From assembly GCF_000720185.1 (NCBI RefSeq), contig NZ_JOIY01000011.1, positions 97,243 to 161,242 on the forward strand: a DNA stretch of 64,000 nt, in the 5' to 3' direction. This document shows positions 50,962 to 59,830 of the stretch, piece after piece. The notes below the pieces were generated by a model. That model was not told the DNA's origin. It searched no databases and saw only the letters and a list, made by a program, of their open reading frames with translations. A program made the translations under genes and the position numbers. How positions within the stretch are numbered: position 1 is the stretch's first letter; the number at the start of each line of letters is the position of its first letter. The stretch comes from Streptomyces sp. NRRL S-340 (lineage in GTDB: Bacteria; Actinomycetota; Actinomycetes; Streptomycetales; Streptomycetaceae).

Positions 50962-51309
50962 ATGCAGGTCCGTCGTGTCGTCCCCAACGTCCGTTCCGAG
51001 GCCCTGGAGGAGAGTGCGGACTTCTACGGACTCCTGGGCTTCGAGGAGGTCATGAACCACGGCTGGATCCGGACGCTCGCCTCCGCGGTGAACCCGGCCG
51101 CGCAGATCAGCTTCATGGGTGAGGACCGGACGGCTCCCGTCACGCCCGACCTGAGCATCGAGGTCGACGACGTCGACGCGGCGCACGCCGCGCTGCGGGA
51201 GCGCGGCGCGGAGATCGTGCACCCGCTCACCGACGAGGAGTGGGGTGTACGCCGGTTCTTCGTCCGGGATCCCAACGGCCGCGTCGTCAACGTGCTGGGA
51301 CACCGCTGA
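50962..51309 (+). CDS. VOC-family (glyoxalase-like) protein
   Basis: 115 residues, one glyoxalase/bleomycin-resistance fold unit pair: VVPNVRSEALEESADFYGLLGFEEVMNHGWIRTLAS, then LSIEVDDVDAAHAALRERGAEIVHPLTDEEWGVRRFFVRDPNGRVVNVLGHR. The FYGLLGF and VRDPNGRVVNV blocks are standard. Likely a small dimeric binding or isomerising protein; the metal-ligand His at the first strand is replaced (VVPNV), so activity is uncertain. About 110 bp after the sensor gene. Confidence 0.88.
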   Translation: MQVRRVVPNVRSEALEESADFYGLLGFEEVMNHGWIRTLASAVNPAAQISFMGEDRTAPVTPDLSIEVDDVDAAHAALRERGAEIVHPLTDEEWGVRRFFVRDPNGRVVNVLGHR

Positions 51310-51456
51310 CGGCAGCCGGGGACACGCGAAGACACCCGAAGGAGTGCGTTTTCCCGTCCGTCGCCGTGCCGTCGGCCGCCGGTCACCGCCCGGGCCGCCG
51401 GCTTCTGCTGCACTTCCCTGAGTCCAAACGGAGTTGACGAGGCATCAGGGGGCAGG

Positions 51457-52758
51457 GTGAGCACAGCGGGACGTGTGGTGAGGCGCCGCGCCGGGCGGTT
51501 CGCGGCGGTGGTGACCGTTCTCCTCGCCGGCGGCGCACTGACGGGAACGGCCCACGCGGGAACGGCCCACGCGGGAACGGCACAGGGCGGGCCGGGAGCG
51601 GGCCTCGCGGGCTCGGCGGGACGGACCGGTGGCACGCACCGCGCCGAGGAGATCGCACCGGGTGTGGAGTACCGCGAGATCGACCTTTCCGGGGCCCACG
51701 GGAAGGCCCGCGCGCACCTGGTCAGCGTCGATCTGGACAACAAGCACGTCCGCGTCGGCCTGCTGCACCCGGGCGCCGTGGCGGCGCGGAGCACCGTGTC
51801 CCGGCTCGCCGACTCCCAGGGAGCACTCGCCGGCGTCAACGGCGACTTCTTCGACATCACCGAGACCCAGCACCCGGGCGTCCCGGCGACCGGTTCCTCG
51901 GTCGGCCCGGAGATCGCGGACGGGAAGGCACTCAAAGCCGCCGTGCCGCGCGGGCAGCGCTTCGGGCCCGCCCTGCCGTCCGGCACCACCACCGAGGACG
52001 TGCTCGGCGTCGGCACGGACCGTACGGCCCGCCTCGACCGGCTGGCCCTGTCGGGCTCGGTGACCACGCCCGAGGCGGAGCTGGGGCTCGGCGGGTTCAA
52101 CCAGTACGCGCTGCCGGTCGGTTCGATCGGCGCGTACACCTCCGACTGGGGCGGTCTCTCCCGGGAACGGGCCGTGTGCGGCACGGACGGGGACCGCGGC
52201 GCTCCGTGCAGCACGGACACCTACGAGGTGACGGTCAGGGACGGGCGGGTCGTCGCGACGGCCGGCAGACCCGGCAGCGGCGGCATTTCCCCGGGCACCA
52301 CGGTCCTGGTGGGCAGGGAGGCGGGCGCGCAGCGGCTGCGCAAGCTGTCGAAGGGCGAGTCGGTGAGCGTCGGGCACCGCCTGACGGCGGCCTCCGGCCG
52401 GGCGTACACCTTCGCGATCGGGGGGTTCCCGGTCCTGCGCGGGGGCGCCGCGCTGCCGGGGCTCGACGGCACGACGTCGGCCGTGCGCACCGCCGCGGGA
52501 ATCGCGGACGGAGGGCACCGGCTGCTGCTCATGGCGCTGGACGGCGCGTCCGAGTACCGCGCCGGCCTGACCGTCGCGGAAGTCGCCTCCACCCTGCGGG
52601 ACCTGGGGGCGACGGAGGGGTTCAACCTGGACGGCGGCGGCTCCAGCACGCTGGTCGCCCGGAAAGCGGGCGCGGGGGCGGTCAGCGTCCTCAACCATCC
52701 CAGCGGGGGCGCCGAACGAGCGGTCGCGAACGGGGTCGGGGTGTTCCCCGGCGCGTGA
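51457..52758 (+). CDS. Secreted phosphodiester glycosidase (NAGPA-like) family protein
   Basis: 433 residues. Signal peptide VVRRRAGRFAAVVTVLLAGGALTGTAHAG; the coding DNA around the cleavage site has a 15-bp tandem repeat (51543-51587) that duplicates GTAHA, giving two or three possible cleavage sites. The catalytic domain has the family blocks GALAGVNGDFFDI, FNQYALPVGSIGAYTSDWGG, RAYTFAIGGFPVLRGG, RLLLMALDGAS and EGFNLDGGGSSTLVAR, as in the exopolysaccharide/N-acetylglucosamine phosphodiester alpha-N-acetylglucosaminidase family. Presumably uncovers sugar phosphodiesters outside the cell. GTG 51457. Confidence 0.9.
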   Translation: MSTAGRVVRRRAGRFAAVVTVLLAGGALTGTAHAGTAHAGTAQGGPGAGLAGSAGRTGGTHRAEEIAPGVEYREIDLSGAHGKARAHLVSVDLDNKHVRVGLLHPGAVAARSTVSRLADSQGALAGVNGDFFDITETQHPGVPATGSSVGPEIADGKALKAAVPRGQRFGPALPSGTTTEDVLGVGTDRTARLDRLALSGSVTTPEAELGLGGFNQYALPVGSIGAYTSDWGGLSRERAVCGTDGDRGAPCSTDTYEVTVRDGRVVATAGRPGSGGISPGTTVLVGREAGAQRLRKLSKGESVSVGHRLTAASGRAYTFAIGGFPVLRGGAALPGLDGTTSAVRTAAGIADGGHRLLLMALDGASEYRAGLTVAEVASTLRDLGATEGFNLDGGGSSTLVARKAGAGAVSVLNHPSGGAERAVANGVGVFPGA

Positions 52759-52801
52759 GGCGCACCCCCCGGCTGAGGGGTGCGCTCGGAGCAGGGGAAC
52801 G

Positions 52802-52822
52802 GGCCCCGGGCCGGCCGGGGCC
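52802..52822. terminator. GC-rich hairpin between convergent genes
   Basis: GGCCCCGG - GCCGG - CCGGGGCC, perfect 8-bp arms with 5-nt loop, 43 bp after the glycosidase stop and before the stop of the convergent small membrane protein. A likely shared terminator. Confidence 0.5.
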
Positions 52823-52988
52823 GAGGGTCTTGGAGCTGCGGACAACACTGGGCCCCGGCGCCCGGCACGCGCCCTCGCCGCGTTGCCGGAAGGCACCTGG
52901 CAGCTCCGCCACAAGGACCTTCCGGCGCCTTGCGACCGCACGCACCGGACACCGCCCGCTGACCGGAACCCACTTTCGTCCGCAGTTC

Positions 52989-53183
52989 TCAGGGCCGCAG
53001 GCTGCTGACCATCTCGGCGGTGACCACCAGGCAGTCGTGGATGGTGGGGGCCATGCTGGAGCCGGCGAGGAAGAAGCCGAGCAGACCGCAGACGAGGGCG
53101 TGCGAGAACTTCAGCGAGCAGTTGCGCACGAAGATGATCGCCAGGATCGCGAGCAACAGCACCACAGAGATGGAAATGGCCAC
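52989..53183 (-). CDS. Small membrane protein of unknown function
   Basis: 64 residues from GTG 53183, preceded by GGAGGAGG. Two hydrophobic helices: SISVVLLLAILAIIFV and SHALVCGLLGFFLAGSSMAPTI, with Cys in each (RNCS, LVCG) and a short polar tail IHDCLVVTAEMVSSLRP. The pattern recurs in Streptomyces chromosomes and plasmids but the role is unknown. It is convergent with the glycosidase and in the same orientation as the phospholipase-like gene upstream. Confidence 0.75.
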   Translation of the reverse strand: MAISISVVLLLAILAIIFVRNCSLKFSHALVCGLLGFFLAGSSMAPTIHDCLVVTAEMVSSLRP

Positions 53184-53307
53184 CGTCAACCTCCTCCGCC
53201 ACGCCCACTTCGCGGCTTTCGGCCGCAAGTGTGGCGTAGCGGAGGGTTCGTCCGGGCGGCTGACGTGTCCGCCGAACGTGTGGTTCTGCGGCCGGACTAC
53301 GGCCGGC

Positions 53308-54183
53308 TCACCGCCACGTCTTCCGGCCCTCGCGCGCGTCCAGGAAGGATTCCAGGCCGGCCAGGTCGTCGGTGTTGAGGTGGTCGACGCCGGCGGAGAG
53401 GAGTTCGGCCCAGAGCGCGTCGCGGGCCGGACCGGCCTCGTCCGGGGTGGCCCAGAACCGCACCTTCTGTCCGCGGGCGTGCGCCTGGCCGACGATGCCG
53501 CGCAGCGTGCGCCGCTCGGCCTGCGGGAAGGGGCCGGAGCCCAGCCAGGTGAAGGTCGACGTCCAGTTGTCGCTGATCAGCGGGACGAAGGAAGCGGGTG
53601 CCGGGCCGCCGAGGTCGGTGAGCCGGCCGTCGTAGAAGGCCCGGCGTACCGTCTGCGCCTCCATGGGCGCGCGGGCCGCGCGGTCGCCGGAGATCACGGC
53701 GGTGACGGGGCCGGGGCGGACGCGCCCGTGCGCGTACGTGGTGAACAGGTGCCGGTGGCGCGTCAGGTGACGGTCGAGTGCGAGGTAGGTGGCGGCGCCC
53801 TCCGTCTTGATGTCGATCAGTAGTTGCAGGGGCCTGGGCCATCCCCGGTGGACCCAGCCGTGGTTGGCCCTGACGCGGGCGGCCAGCGGGTCGAGGTAGA
53901 GGGATGCGAGGGTGCGCCGGGGGTCGAGGCCGGCCGGGTCGTGGGCGACCAGAAGCTCGCCGTCGACGAGGTAGACGTCGGCCTCGACGCTGTTGAAGCG
54001 GTGGTCGAGGGCGTCCAGCAGGGGCCGCGGGTGTGCGTAGTCGTTGTGGGCGTGGGCGTGCCACAGCGGATGCGGGCCGCGCCGCCCTTCACCTGCGGCG
54101 GCGTGCGCGGCGGGCAGCGCCACGGTGCCCGCGAGGGCGGCGCCGAGGGTGGTGAGGGCTCTGCGACGGGTGGTGAGGGCCAT
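53308..54183 (-). CDS. Exported PI-PLC/glycerophosphodiesterase-like protein
   Basis: 291 residues. A Tat-like signal (TTRRRALTTLGAALAGTVALPAAHA). The catalytic side of the TIM barrel shows HAHNDYAHPRPLLDALDHRFNSVEADVYLVDGELLVAHDP with the first His/Asn pair and the Glu-Ala-Asp metal motif; QLLIDIKTEG, PLISDN, RFWATPD and GVDHLNTDDL follow the AIM6/PI-PLC-like order. Expected to cleave a phosphodiester outside the cell. GGGAGG before ATG 54183. Confidence 0.87.
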   Translation of the reverse strand: MALTTRRRALTTLGAALAGTVALPAAHAAAGEGRRGPHPLWHAHAHNDYAHPRPLLDALDHRFNSVEADVYLVDGELLVAHDPAGLDPRRTLASLYLDPLAARVRANHGWVHRGWPRPLQLLIDIKTEGAATYLALDRHLTRHRHLFTTYAHGRVRPGPVTAVISGDRAARAPMEAQTVRRAFYDGRLTDLGGPAPASFVPLISDNWTSTFTWLGSGPFPQAERRTLRGIVGQAHARGQKVRFWATPDEAGPARDALWAELLSAGVDHLNTDDLAGLESFLDAREGRKTWR

Positions 54184-54416
54184 GCTCTGCCTCCCTTGGG
54201 GAGCGTACGGGGGACGTACGGGACCTCCGGGGAGTATGCGGGGCGCGGGTGCGCGATCGGCGGGCGCCGGTGAGGAGTTGGCCGGATGGTACGCGTCCGT
54301 TCACCCGTCGGCGGCGGGCGCCGCGAAGGCCCGTCCCCACGGCGGACGAGGGGGACGGGCCTGTCGGGGCACCGATCAGGGAGCCTGCCCGTGCGCGGCG
54401 GCTGCCGGGGCGCCGG

Positions 54417-55523
54417 TCAGGGCGCCGGTTCGTGCGCGGCGGGCGGCCCTGGGAGGTCGACGAGGGAGGCCAGCGCTTCGCGGTGGGCGCCCGCGGTGCC
54501 GTAGGCGATCGAGTCGGCCTTGGCCCGCTTCAGGTACAGGTGGACCGGGTGTTCCCAGGTCATGCCGATGCCGCCGTGCAGTTGAAGGGCCTCTTCGGCG
54601 GCGTGCACGGCGACGGTCGCCGCGTAGGCCTGGGCGACGGCGACCGCCACGTCGGCGTCCTCGCCGCGGGCGAGCGCGTCGGCCGCGTTGCGTGCGGCGG
54701 CGCGCAGGTTGACGGTTTCCAGCCACAGCTGGGCGAGCCGGTGCTTGAGCGCCTGGAAGCCGCCGACCGGCCGGTTGAACTGCTTGCGCTCCTTGAGGTG
54801 ACGCACGGTCTCCGTCAAGGCCCAGTCGGCCAGGCCGAGTTGTTCGGAGGCGAGCAGTCCGGCACCGGCCCGCAGGGCACGGCGCACGGCGGGTCCGGCA
54901 TCGCCCAGCCGGCGGCCCTCGGCCCCGTCCAGCCGCACGCGTGCCACCGGGCGGGTCAGGTCCAGGGACACCTGTGCGGTGACGGTCGCGGCCGGGGCCT
55001 CCACCGCGTACAGGCCTCCGTCGTCGGCGGGCACCAGCAGCACGTCGGCGACCGCCGCGTCGGCGACGGCGGTCACCTCCCCGGTCAGGAGGCCGTTGCC
55101 CCGCCGTACGACGGCGCAGGGGGCGCCCGGAGCCGTGTGCAGGCCGACGGCGAGCGCACCGATCGACGCGGCCGACGCCAGCTCGGCGAGGAGGTCGTCC
55201 GCCCCGCACGCCAGCAGCGCCTCGGTGGCCACGACGGCGCTCGTCAGATAGGGCACGGGCGCCACCGCGCGGCCGAGTTCCTCCACCACGACGGCGGCTT
55301 CCCGGTGGGTGGCACCCTGGCCGCCCAGTTCCTCGGGCACCAGCAGGCCCGCGAGGCCCATGCCGTCGGCGAGCGTCTTCCACAGGGGGAGGTCGTGCGG
55401 GGTGTCCGACTCCGCCCGCGCGATCACGTCCGCCGGCCGGCAGTGATCGGTGAGCAGGTCGCGTACGGCGGCGCGCAGCGCCTCTTCCTCCTCGGAATGG
55501 AGGAGGTCCGGCTGGGTGCTCAT
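54417..55523 (-). CDS. Acyl-CoA dehydrogenase (smaller subunit type)
   Basis: 368 residues. ACAD fold: N-terminal helices with LLVPEELGGQGATHREAAVVVEELGRAVAPVPY, a short beta region, and C-terminal helices with LKERKQFNRPVGGFQALKHRLAQLWLETVNLRAA and ALQLHGGIGMTWEHPVHLYLKRAK, where FAD-binding residues lie. The usual catalytic Glu position cannot be fixed by eye. ATG 55523 overlaps the stop of the upstream acyl-CoA dehydrogenase, so the two are co-translated and could form a heteromeric enzyme like FadE28-FadE29 of steroid catabolism. Confidence 0.9.
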   Translation of the reverse strand: MSTQPDLLHSEEEEALRAAVRDLLTDHCRPADVIARAESDTPHDLPLWKTLADGMGLAGLLVPEELGGQGATHREAAVVVEELGRAVAPVPYLTSAVVATEALLACGADDLLAELASAASIGALAVGLHTAPGAPCAVVRRGNGLLTGEVTAVADAAVADVLLVPADDGGLYAVEAPAATVTAQVSLDLTRPVARVRLDGAEGRRLGDAGPAVRRALRAGAGLLASEQLGLADWALTETVRHLKERKQFNRPVGGFQALKHRLAQLWLETVNLRAAARNAADALARGEDADVAVAVAQAYAATVAVHAAEEALQLHGGIGMTWEHPVHLYLKRAKADSIAYGTAGAHREALASLVDLPGPPAAHEPAP

Positions 55524-56716
55524 CGGGCCAGGTCCTTCCAGGCGACGCCCTTGTCGGTGCGCGGTTCGGCGGGCAGGCCCAGCACGCGTTCGGCGACGAT
55601 GTTCAGCAGGATCTCGCTGGTCCCGCCCTCGATGCTGTTGCCCTTGGACCGCAGGTAGCGGTAGCCGGCGTCGCGACCGGTGAAGTCGACGAGTTCGGGA
55701 CGGCGCATGGTCCAGTCGTCGTACAACAGCCCCTCCTCGCCGCGCAGTTCCACTTCCAGGCCGCTGATCTCCTGGTTGAGGCGGGCGAAGGCGAGCTTCA
55801 TGCCGGAGCCCTCGGGGCCGGGCTGTCCAGCGGCGAGCTGCTGGCGCAGCCGCTCACCGGTGAGGCGGGCCACCTCCGCCTCCACCCACAGCTTCAGCAG
55901 CCGCTGGTGCAGGTCGTGGGTGCGCAGACCGGGACGTTCGCGCCACGTGCGGGCGACCGGGCCGATCATGCCGCCTTCGCGGGGCAGGCGCATGCCGCCG
56001 ATGGAGACGCGCTCGTTCATCAGCGTGGTCTGCGCGACCCGCCAGCCGTCGCCGACTTCCCCGAGGCGGTGCGAGTCGGGGATGCGGACGCCGGTCAGGA
56101 AGACCTCGTTGAACTCGGCCTCGCCGGTGATCTGGCGCAGCGGCCTGACCTCCACGCCGGGGTCGGTCATGTCGCACAGGAAGTAGGTGATGCCCTGGTG
56201 TTTGGGCAGCCCGGGGTCGGTGCGGGCGATGAGGATGGCCCAGCGGGCCAGGTGGGCGCTGGAGGTCCACACCTTCTGCCCGTCGACCACCCAGTCCCCC
56301 GCGCCGTCGCGGACGGCGCGGGTGCCGAGCGCGGCCAGGTCGGATCCGGCGCCGGGCTCGCTGAAGAGCTGGCACCAGACCTCCTCACCGGTCCACAGCG
56401 GCCGCAGGAAGCGCTGTTTCTGCTCGTCGGTGCCGTAGCGCAGGATGGTCGGGGCGGCCATGCCGAGGCCGATGCCGATGCGCCGGGGGTCGTTGTCGGG
56501 GGCGCCCGCCGCCTCCAGTTCGGCGTCCACGACGGCCTGCAGGGGGCGCGGGGCGCCGAGGCCGCCGAGGCCTTCGGGGAAGTGCACCCAGGCCAGGCCC
56601 GCGTCGAAGCGGGCACGGAGGAAGTCGAGGCGGTCGGTGCCGCGCGGCGGATGCGCGGCGAGCAGTTCGCGTGTGCGGCGGCGCAGTCCGTCCGCGTCGA
56701 GGGGGTTGCCACTCAT
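55520..56716 (-). CDS. Acyl-CoA dehydrogenase (larger subunit type)
   Basis: 398 residues. Family blocks: AWVHFPEGLGGLG, GIGLGMAAPTILRYGTDEQKQRFLRPLWTGEEVWCQLFSEPGAGSDLAALGTRA, DWVVDGQKVWTSSAHLARWAILIART, and C-terminal RSKGNSIEGGTSEILLNIVAERVLGLP. The SEPGAGSDLA and EGGTSEI segments bind FAD and substrate. Oxidises acyl-CoA to enoyl-CoA. ATG 56716 overlaps the stop of the quinone oxidoreductase gene, giving a three-gene operon transcribed from the region near 57700. Confidence 0.92.
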   Translation of the reverse strand: MSGNPLDADGLRRRTRELLAAHPPRGTDRLDFLRARFDAGLAWVHFPEGLGGLGAPRPLQAVVDAELEAAGAPDNDPRRIGIGLGMAAPTILRYGTDEQKQRFLRPLWTGEEVWCQLFSEPGAGSDLAALGTRAVRDGAGDWVVDGQKVWTSSAHLARWAILIARTDPGLPKHQGITYFLCDMTDPGVEVRPLRQITGEAEFNEVFLTGVRIPDSHRLGEVGDGWRVAQTTLMNERVSIGGMRLPREGGMIGPVARTWRERPGLRTHDLHQRLLKLWVEAEVARLTGERLRQQLAAGQPGPEGSGMKLAFARLNQEISGLEVELRGEEGLLYDDWTMRRPELVDFTGRDAGYRYLRSKGNSIEGGTSEILLNIVAERVLGLPAEPRTDKGVAWKDLAR

Positions 56717-57690
56717 GCGGCGGCTCCTTTCTCCGGTGCGGGCACCACGGCGATCCGTCCGGTGGTGACACCGTCGGCGACCCGCTGCACGGCGTCCGCG
56801 GCGCCGTCCAGCGGCACCCGCTCGCTCACCAGCGGCTTGATCGCGCCCCGGGCGGCCAGTTCGGTGAGCTGGTCGTGGCAGTGCCGGACGAGCTGAGGAT
56901 TCCTGGTGTTGTACAGGCCCCAGTGCAGGCCGAGGATCGAGTAGTTCTTGACGAGGGCGTGGTTCAGGGCCGGACTGGGGACGGTCCCGCCGGCGAAGCC
57001 CACGACGACGATCCTGCCCTCGAAGGCGACGGCCTTGGCGGACTGGGCGTACGCCTCGCCGCCGACCGGGTCGTAGACCACGTCGGCGCCCCGGCCGCCG
57101 GTGGCCTCCTTGACGGCGGCGACGACGTCCTCGCCGCGCCGGTCGACGACGACGTCGCAGCCCAGCTCACGGGCCACGGCCGCCTTGGCGGGGCCGCCGA
57201 CGACACCGATGACGGTGGCACCGGCCGCCTTGCCGAGCTGGACGGCCGCGCTGCCGACGCCGCCGGCCGCTGCGTGCACGAGCAGCGTCTCCCCGGCCTC
57301 GATGCGGGCCCGGCGGTGCAGGCCGAACCAGCCCGTCTGGTAGCCGATGTGCAGGGCCGCGGCCTCGGCGTCGTCGAGCGACCGGGGGGCGGGCAGCAGG
57401 GCGGCCGCGTCGGCGACGGCGTACTCGGCGAAACCGCCGTGGGGCAGCGCCGGGGTGGCGAGGACCCTGCGGCCGTCCTCGGTCTCCGCGCAGATCTCCA
57501 CGCCCGGGGTGAAGGGCAGCGGCGGCCGGACCTGGTACTGCCCCCGGCACAGCAGCGCGTCCGGGAAGTTGATGTTGGCCGCCCGCACCGCGAGCAGGAC
57601 CTGGCCCTCGCCCGGCGTGGGCCGGCCGGTCTCCTCCAGGCGCATCACCTCGCCCGGCTCGCCGTTCTCGTGCACTCGCCATGCCCGCAT
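56713..57690 (-). CDS. NADPH:quinone oxidoreductase-like MDR protein
   Basis: 325 residues of the medium-chain reductase superfamily without structural zinc cysteines. The N-terminal MRAWRVHENGEPGEVMRLEET and ANINFPDALLCRGQYQVRPPLPFTPGVEICAE blocks and the nucleotide loop VHAAAGGVGSAAVQLGKAAGATVIGVVGG are typical of QOR enzymes; GRIVVVGFAGG follows. ATG 57690 has GGAGG 8 nt upstream; a longer version from further upstream starts is not supported. First gene of the operon with both acyl-CoA dehydrogenases. Confidence 0.9.
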   Translation of the reverse strand: MRAWRVHENGEPGEVMRLEETGRPTPGEGQVLLAVRAANINFPDALLCRGQYQVRPPLPFTPGVEICAETEDGRRVLATPALPHGGFAEYAVADAAALLPAPRSLDDAEAAALHIGYQTGWFGLHRRARIEAGETLLVHAAAGGVGSAAVQLGKAAGATVIGVVGGPAKAAVARELGCDVVVDRRGEDVVAAVKEATGGRGADVVYDPVGGEAYAQSAKAVAFEGRIVVVGFAGGTVPSPALNHALVKNYSILGLHWGLYNTRNPQLVRHCHDQLTELAARGAIKPLVSERVPLDGAADAVQRVADGVTTGRIAVVPAPEKGAAA

Positions 57691-57747
57691 GCGCCGCCTC
57701 CACAGGTACTGGGTCAGGAACCGCGTCGTCCGTCCGGTCGACGGCAT

Positions 57748-57765
57748 ACTAAGCGGTCGCTTGCT
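57748..57765. promoter_or_regulatory. TetR-type operator candidate upstream of acyl-CoA dehydrogenase operon
   Basis: TAAGCGGTCGCTTGCT contains the perfect AAGCG-GT-CGCTT inverted repeat, 57 bp upstream of the quinone oxidoreductase start. TAAGCGNNCGCTTA-like sites are common targets of TetR-type repressors of fatty-acid and steroid catabolic genes in actinobacteria. No TetR gene is seen in the window, so the regulator would act in trans. Confidence 0.4.
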
Positions 57766-57939
57766 CTCAGGGGAACAGGCTTCCCGGGCGGACACGGAAC
57801 CCGGCCCGGCACGGGGCACCCGGGCGCGCACGCCGCGCTCGGGCGCGGGACGGACCGCCTTCCGCGCGGTCTCCCCGGTCGGGCCGGGCCGCCGGGAACC
57901 GACAGGCCCGCCGGAAGAACCCCCAGGGGGCGAGCCCCC

Positions 57940-58533
57940 TCAGTCGTCCTCGCCGCCGGAGCCGCGCCGCGACGGCCGCGCCCGTACGTGCATCCGCTCC
58001 CCCTGCGGGCCGAACAGGCTCAGGAACTCCACCGGACCCTCCCCCGTCGAACCGAACCAGTGCGGCACGCGTGTGTCGAACTCGGCGGCCTCCCCCGCCG
58101 CGAGCACCACGTCGTGGTCCCCCAGCACGATCCGCAGCCTCCCGGACAGCACGTACAGCCACTCATAGCCCTCGTGGGAGCGCGGGACCGGTTCCTCCTT
58201 GCGCTGCGGTTCGAGCACCTTGTACGCCTGCAGACCGCCGGGCTGCCGGGTCAGCGGCCAGTGCGTGCGCCCGCCGCGCACGATCGGCTTGGCACGCACC
58301 CGGGGGTCCCCGACCGGGGGCGCGCCGACCAGTTCGTCGAGCGGCACCTGATGGGCCTGCGCGATCGGCAGCAGCAGTTCCAGGCTGGGCTTGCGCAGGC
58401 CGGACTCCAGCCGCGAGAGGGTGCTGACGGAGATTCCGGTCGTCTCCGACAGGGCCGCCAGGGTCACCTCCCGCTCCCTGCGGATCCGCCGCAGTCTCGG
58501 TCCCACACCCGCCAGTACGTCGTCCGTCGTCAT
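57940..58533 (-). CDS. XRE-family regulator with C-terminal cupin
   Basis: 197 residues. XRE helix-turn-helix at about 9-65: LRRIRREREVTLAALSETTGISVSTLSRLESGLRKPSLELLLPIAQAHQVPLDELVG. Cupin sensor domain at about 115-190: VPRSHEGYEWLYVLSGRLRIVLGDHDVVLAAGEAAEFDTRVPHWFG, with the HEGYEWLYVL and TRVPHWF metal-type blocks. Such proteins sense a small molecule and control an adjacent gene. Divergent from the thioredoxin-reductase-like gene, with a palindrome between. Confidence 0.92.
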   Translation of the reverse strand: MTTDDVLAGVGPRLRRIRREREVTLAALSETTGISVSTLSRLESGLRKPSLELLLPIAQAHQVPLDELVGAPPVGDPRVRAKPIVRGGRTHWPLTRQPGGLQAYKVLEPQRKEEPVPRSHEGYEWLYVLSGRLRIVLGDHDVVLAAGEAAEFDTRVPHWFGSTGEGPVEFLSLFGPQGERMHVRARPSRRGSGGEDD

Positions 58534-58552
58534 CCAGCCATTGCAGGTTCGG

Positions 58553-58564
58553 CAAACGCGTTTG
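58553..58564. promoter_or_regulatory. CAAACGCGTTTG operator palindrome between XRE regulator and flavoprotein
   Basis: A perfect 12-bp palindrome, extended imperfectly to TTCGGCAAACGCGTTTGTCAAT, 20 bp before the regulator start and 53 bp before the flavoprotein start within the 83-bp divergent region. Position and symmetry fit the binding site of the XRE-cupin protein. Confidence 0.55.
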
Positions 58565-58616
58565 TCAATCCCGCAGCCTTCGCGCGACTGTCGTGCGGGA
58601 GAGGGAGGTGGTCACC

Positions 58617-59639
58617 ATGACCGAGACCGAGAACGCCGCCGGGGCCCAGGGACACGGAGTCGCCGCCGGGGCCGAGGGACACGAAGTCGTCGTCGTCGGG
58701 GGCGGCGCGGCCGGGCTGTCCGCCGCGCTGGTGCTCGGCAGGGCACGGCGGCGCACGCTGGTCGTCGACGCGGGCGAGCCGCGCAACGCGCCTGCCGCGC
58801 ACATGCAGGGTTTCCTGACCCGGGACGGGATGTCACCGGCCGAGTTCCTGGCCGTCGGCCGGGAGGAGATCGCACGGTACGGGGTCGCTCTGGTCCGGGA
58901 CCGGGCGGTCGACGCCGTACGGGACGCGGACGGCGAGTTCGACGTGACCCTGGCGAGCGGACGCACCGTCCACGCCCGGCACCTGGTCCTCGCCACCGGG
59001 CTGCGGGACGAACTGCCCGGGATCGCGGGCCTGGCCGAGCGGTTCGGCCAGGACGTGCTCCACTGCCCCTACTGCCACGGATGGGAGGTGCGCGACCGGG
59101 CCTTCGGCGTGCTCGCCACCACCCCGCTGAGCGTGCACCAGGCGCTGATGGTGAGCCAGTGGTCCAAGGACGTGGTCCTGTTCCTGCACCAGGTCGGCGA
59201 GGACGAACTGTCCGACACCGACCTGCGCAGGCTCGCGGCGGCGGGCGTGAAGGTCGTTCCGGGCGAGGTGACGGAGGTCGTCAGCGGATCCGGGCGGCTC
59301 ACCGGGGTCCGGCTCGCGGACGGGGCGACGCACCCCCGCGACGTCCTGTTCGTCGCGCCGCGCGCGGTCCCGCGCAACGACCTGCTGCTGCGGCTGGGCG
59401 CGGAACTGCGCGAGACACCGTTCGGCGCCTACCCGGTGATCGACGAACGGGGCCTGACCACCGTTCCGGGTCTGTGGGCGGCGGGCAACGCCAGCGGTTT
59501 CGCCGAGCAGGTGATCAACGCGGCCAGCCGTGGCTACCGCGCCGGCACGGCGATCAACGGCGAACTGCTCTTCGCCGACCTGGACGCGGCGATCGGGGCA
59601 CCGGGGGCCGCGGAGGCGGAGCGGCCCGCGAAGGCGTAG
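58617..59639 (+). CDS. NAD(P)/FAD oxidoreductase, thioredoxin-reductase-like
   Basis: 340 residues. FAD motif EVVVVGGGAAGLSAALVLGRARRRTLVVDAG, the redox pair in LHCPYCHGWEVRD (CxxC, around residue 150), and the C-terminal TTVPGLWAAGNASGF..QVINAASRGYRAGTAIN. The layout matches thioredoxin-reductase-like enzymes that act on small molecules, but the usual second GxGxxG for NADPH is weak (FGVLATTPLSVHQAL), so NADPH use is uncertain. First about 22 residues are an Ala/Gly/Glu-rich extension. GAGGGAGG before ATG 58617. Confidence 0.9.
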   Translation: MTETENAAGAQGHGVAAGAEGHEVVVVGGGAAGLSAALVLGRARRRTLVVDAGEPRNAPAAHMQGFLTRDGMSPAEFLAVGREEIARYGVALVRDRAVDAVRDADGEFDVTLASGRTVHARHLVLATGLRDELPGIAGLAERFGQDVLHCPYCHGWEVRDRAFGVLATTPLSVHQALMVSQWSKDVVLFLHQVGEDELSDTDLRRLAAAGVKVVPGEVTEVVSGSGRLTGVRLADGATHPRDVLFVAPRAVPRNDLLLRLGAELRETPFGAYPVIDERGLTTVPGLWAAGNASGFAEQVINAASRGYRAGTAINGELLFADLDAAIGAPGAAEAERPAKA

Positions 59640-59830
59640 CCCGCGCCCTGGGGCGCCGGCACGCCCCCCACGTCCGCGCCCGGGACAGCGGCCCGCTCCC
59701 GCCGCGCGCGGGACAGCGGCGCCGGGAGGGCGCGCCACCGGCCCGCCCGGCCCGTCCCCCGCGCACACGCCCCCGCACCACACACCGGCGCGGGGGTGTA
59801 GGAGCGCGTCCCGCGGTGCACCCTTACTGC

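Noticed and set aside
57800..57939. Possible gene before the XRE regulator stop
   Set aside because: Only composition-driven open frames; treated as intergenic.
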